Shown one piece after another: positions 4,480 to 5,288 of a stretch of 5,288 bases of DNA. The stretch spans positions 1 through 5,288 of the forward strand of contig JAJRTT010000349.1 in NCBI GenBank assembly GCA_024278155.1, written 5' to 3'. Each line of letters opens with the position of its first letter. Positions within the stretch are counted from its first letter, which is position 1. The position numbers were made by a program, and so were the translations under genes. Source of the DNA: Bacteroidota bacterium (GTDB taxonomy: Bacteria > Bacteroidota > Bacteroidia > Bacteroidales > JAADJA01). The notes under the pieces were generated by a model. That model ran no database searches. It was not told the origin of the DNA and was given only the letters and a program-made list of their open reading frames with translations.

Positions 4480-5288
4480 CTAATACCTGCTAACCTTCAA
4501 ATTTGTGATTGCCGCATCCACCTCAATATAAACCTTATTGGAAGATGAACTGAAATCAGGGGTTTGGTACAATCCTTTTTTGATTTTAATGAAACCATCC
4601 AATTCCTGGGAAGAAAGGATAGTCTTGAATTTCACCTCGCAATCCGAACTTTCCGGTATCCTTATCTTGATGGACGAAGCCCCGGCATCAACCGAAATAT
4701 TCATCTCCTTCACCCTATCACCAACCTTTAGGTCAATTGCCGCGGCACCGCCATTGATTTCAATGTTTTCGACCTTGAATGGCCGCAAATCCATTTTCAT
4801 ATCGGATGCGCCCACATCAATATCCAAGTCCCAAACGGGTTGCTCATTTAGCGACAACATGGATTCTTCATGGGATCTATCGTTCCCGATACGGATCCCC
4901 TTGTTTTTAATATCAATGGTGGTTTTTTCACCTTCCCTTTGCGTATTTACATCATAGGAAACCGAATTCCCTTCATTGTAAAATTCAAACAAATCAACAC
5001 AGGTATTCCCGACCTTAAAATCCCCCGCTGCCACCTCAAGGTTAAGCTTCGCATATACAACTCCTGTATCAAAGGCTTCGGCAAAATGTTGCTCGATCCG
5101 TTCCGATTTGTCATTTTGTGTGTAATCGTGGCCCCGGTACCAGTTGAACCAATGATATTCCCTTACCGGGCTGTTCAGGATAAAGATTATCCCAATTACA
5201 ATGGCAATTACTGTCAGGACAAGTTTCACCATGGGTTTTAACGGGATTATTGCGATCCCCCAAAAGACAAGCAGCAATGGCCACAACC
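4480..5288 (-). CDS. LiaF-like membrane protein, 5' partial
   Basis: The frame is open through the right edge, so the N-terminus is missing; 268 residues are visible. A TTG at 5284-5286 is the leftmost possible start inside the window, but the WPLLLVFWGIAIIPL that follows is typical of the LiaI/LiaF transmembrane region (DUF5668-like), where more sequence precedes it. A second transmembrane segment covers about 20-37. A charged linker (about 41-75) leads to a beta-rich domain with repeated strand-turn motifs: NLEVAAGDFKVG (82-93), DIDVGASDMKMDL (155-167), IEINGGAAAIDLKV (175-188), ISVDAGASSIKIRI (197-210) and IEVDAAITNLKV (254-265). This resembles the LiaF C-terminal, DUF2154 and toast-rack folds. 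In Firmicutes LiaF restrains a cell-envelope-stress two-component system; any such role here is inference. It ends with TAG at 4480-4482 and a second in-frame stop, TAA, two codons later. Spacing of about 500 bp from uvrA argues against an operon. Confidence 0.7.
   Translation of the reverse strand, partial: LWPLLLVFWGIAIIPLKPMVKLVLTVIAIVIGIIFILNSPVREYHWFNWYRGHDYTQNDKSERIEQHFAEAFDTGVVYAKLNLEVAAGDFKVGNTCVDLFEFYNEGNSVSYDVNTQREGEKTTIDIKNKGIRIGNDRSHEESMLSLNEQPVWDLDIDVGASDMKMDLRPFKVENIEINGGAAAIDLKVGDRVKEMNISVDAGASSIKIRIPESSDCEVKFKTILSSQELDGFIKIKKGLYQTPDFSSSSNKVYIEVDAAITNLKVSRY

Overview
The window looks like a chromosomal segment from a member of the Bacteroidota. The UvrA protein has the wording of that phylum, the uvrA promoter carries a perfect TAnnTTTG -7 element, translation starts lack Shine-Dalgarno sequences, and the transposase is of the Bacteroidota REP-associated type. 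Class or genus cannot be fixed from the sequence alone. Three protein-coding loci are visible, all on the minus strand, separated by repeat-rich intergenic DNA.

Reading left to right: positions 1-130 and 719-845 are two nearly identical copies of a compound hairpin repeat (REP/BIME-like). They flank an intact 182-residue REP-associated tyrosine transposase (RAYT, Y1/HUH family) at 130-678. A third, broken copy lies at 950-1024. Between it and the next gene, 1064-1132 holds two tandem copies of a different short repeat (core TTTCGACAGGCTCAATGTGA). Positions 1152-3974 encode UvrA, the damage-recognition ATPase of nucleotide excision repair. It is full length (940 codons) and conserved throughout, but codon 740 is an in-frame TAA that cuts the protein inside its C-terminal zinc finger. 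Positions 3975-4479 contain the uvrA promoter followed by a dense cluster of at least eight palindromes belonging to a second repeat family (AGCGTGGACGCT and GTTGGTG hairpins). From 4480 to the right edge is the 3' part of a membrane protein resembling LiaF, with two transmembrane segments followed by a repetitive beta-rich domain; its N-terminus lies outside the window.

The genes do not form an obvious pathway. In transcription order they are the LiaF-like gene, uvrA and the RAYT gene, with about 500 bp of repeats between each pair, so they are probably separate transcription units. The points most worth following are the RAYT with its own compound repeats, which show base-pair-preserving changes between copies; the single nonsense codon in an otherwise well-preserved uvrA; and the second, unrelated palindrome cluster, which has one copy with the classical GTAG-plus-hairpin layout but no matching transposase in view.
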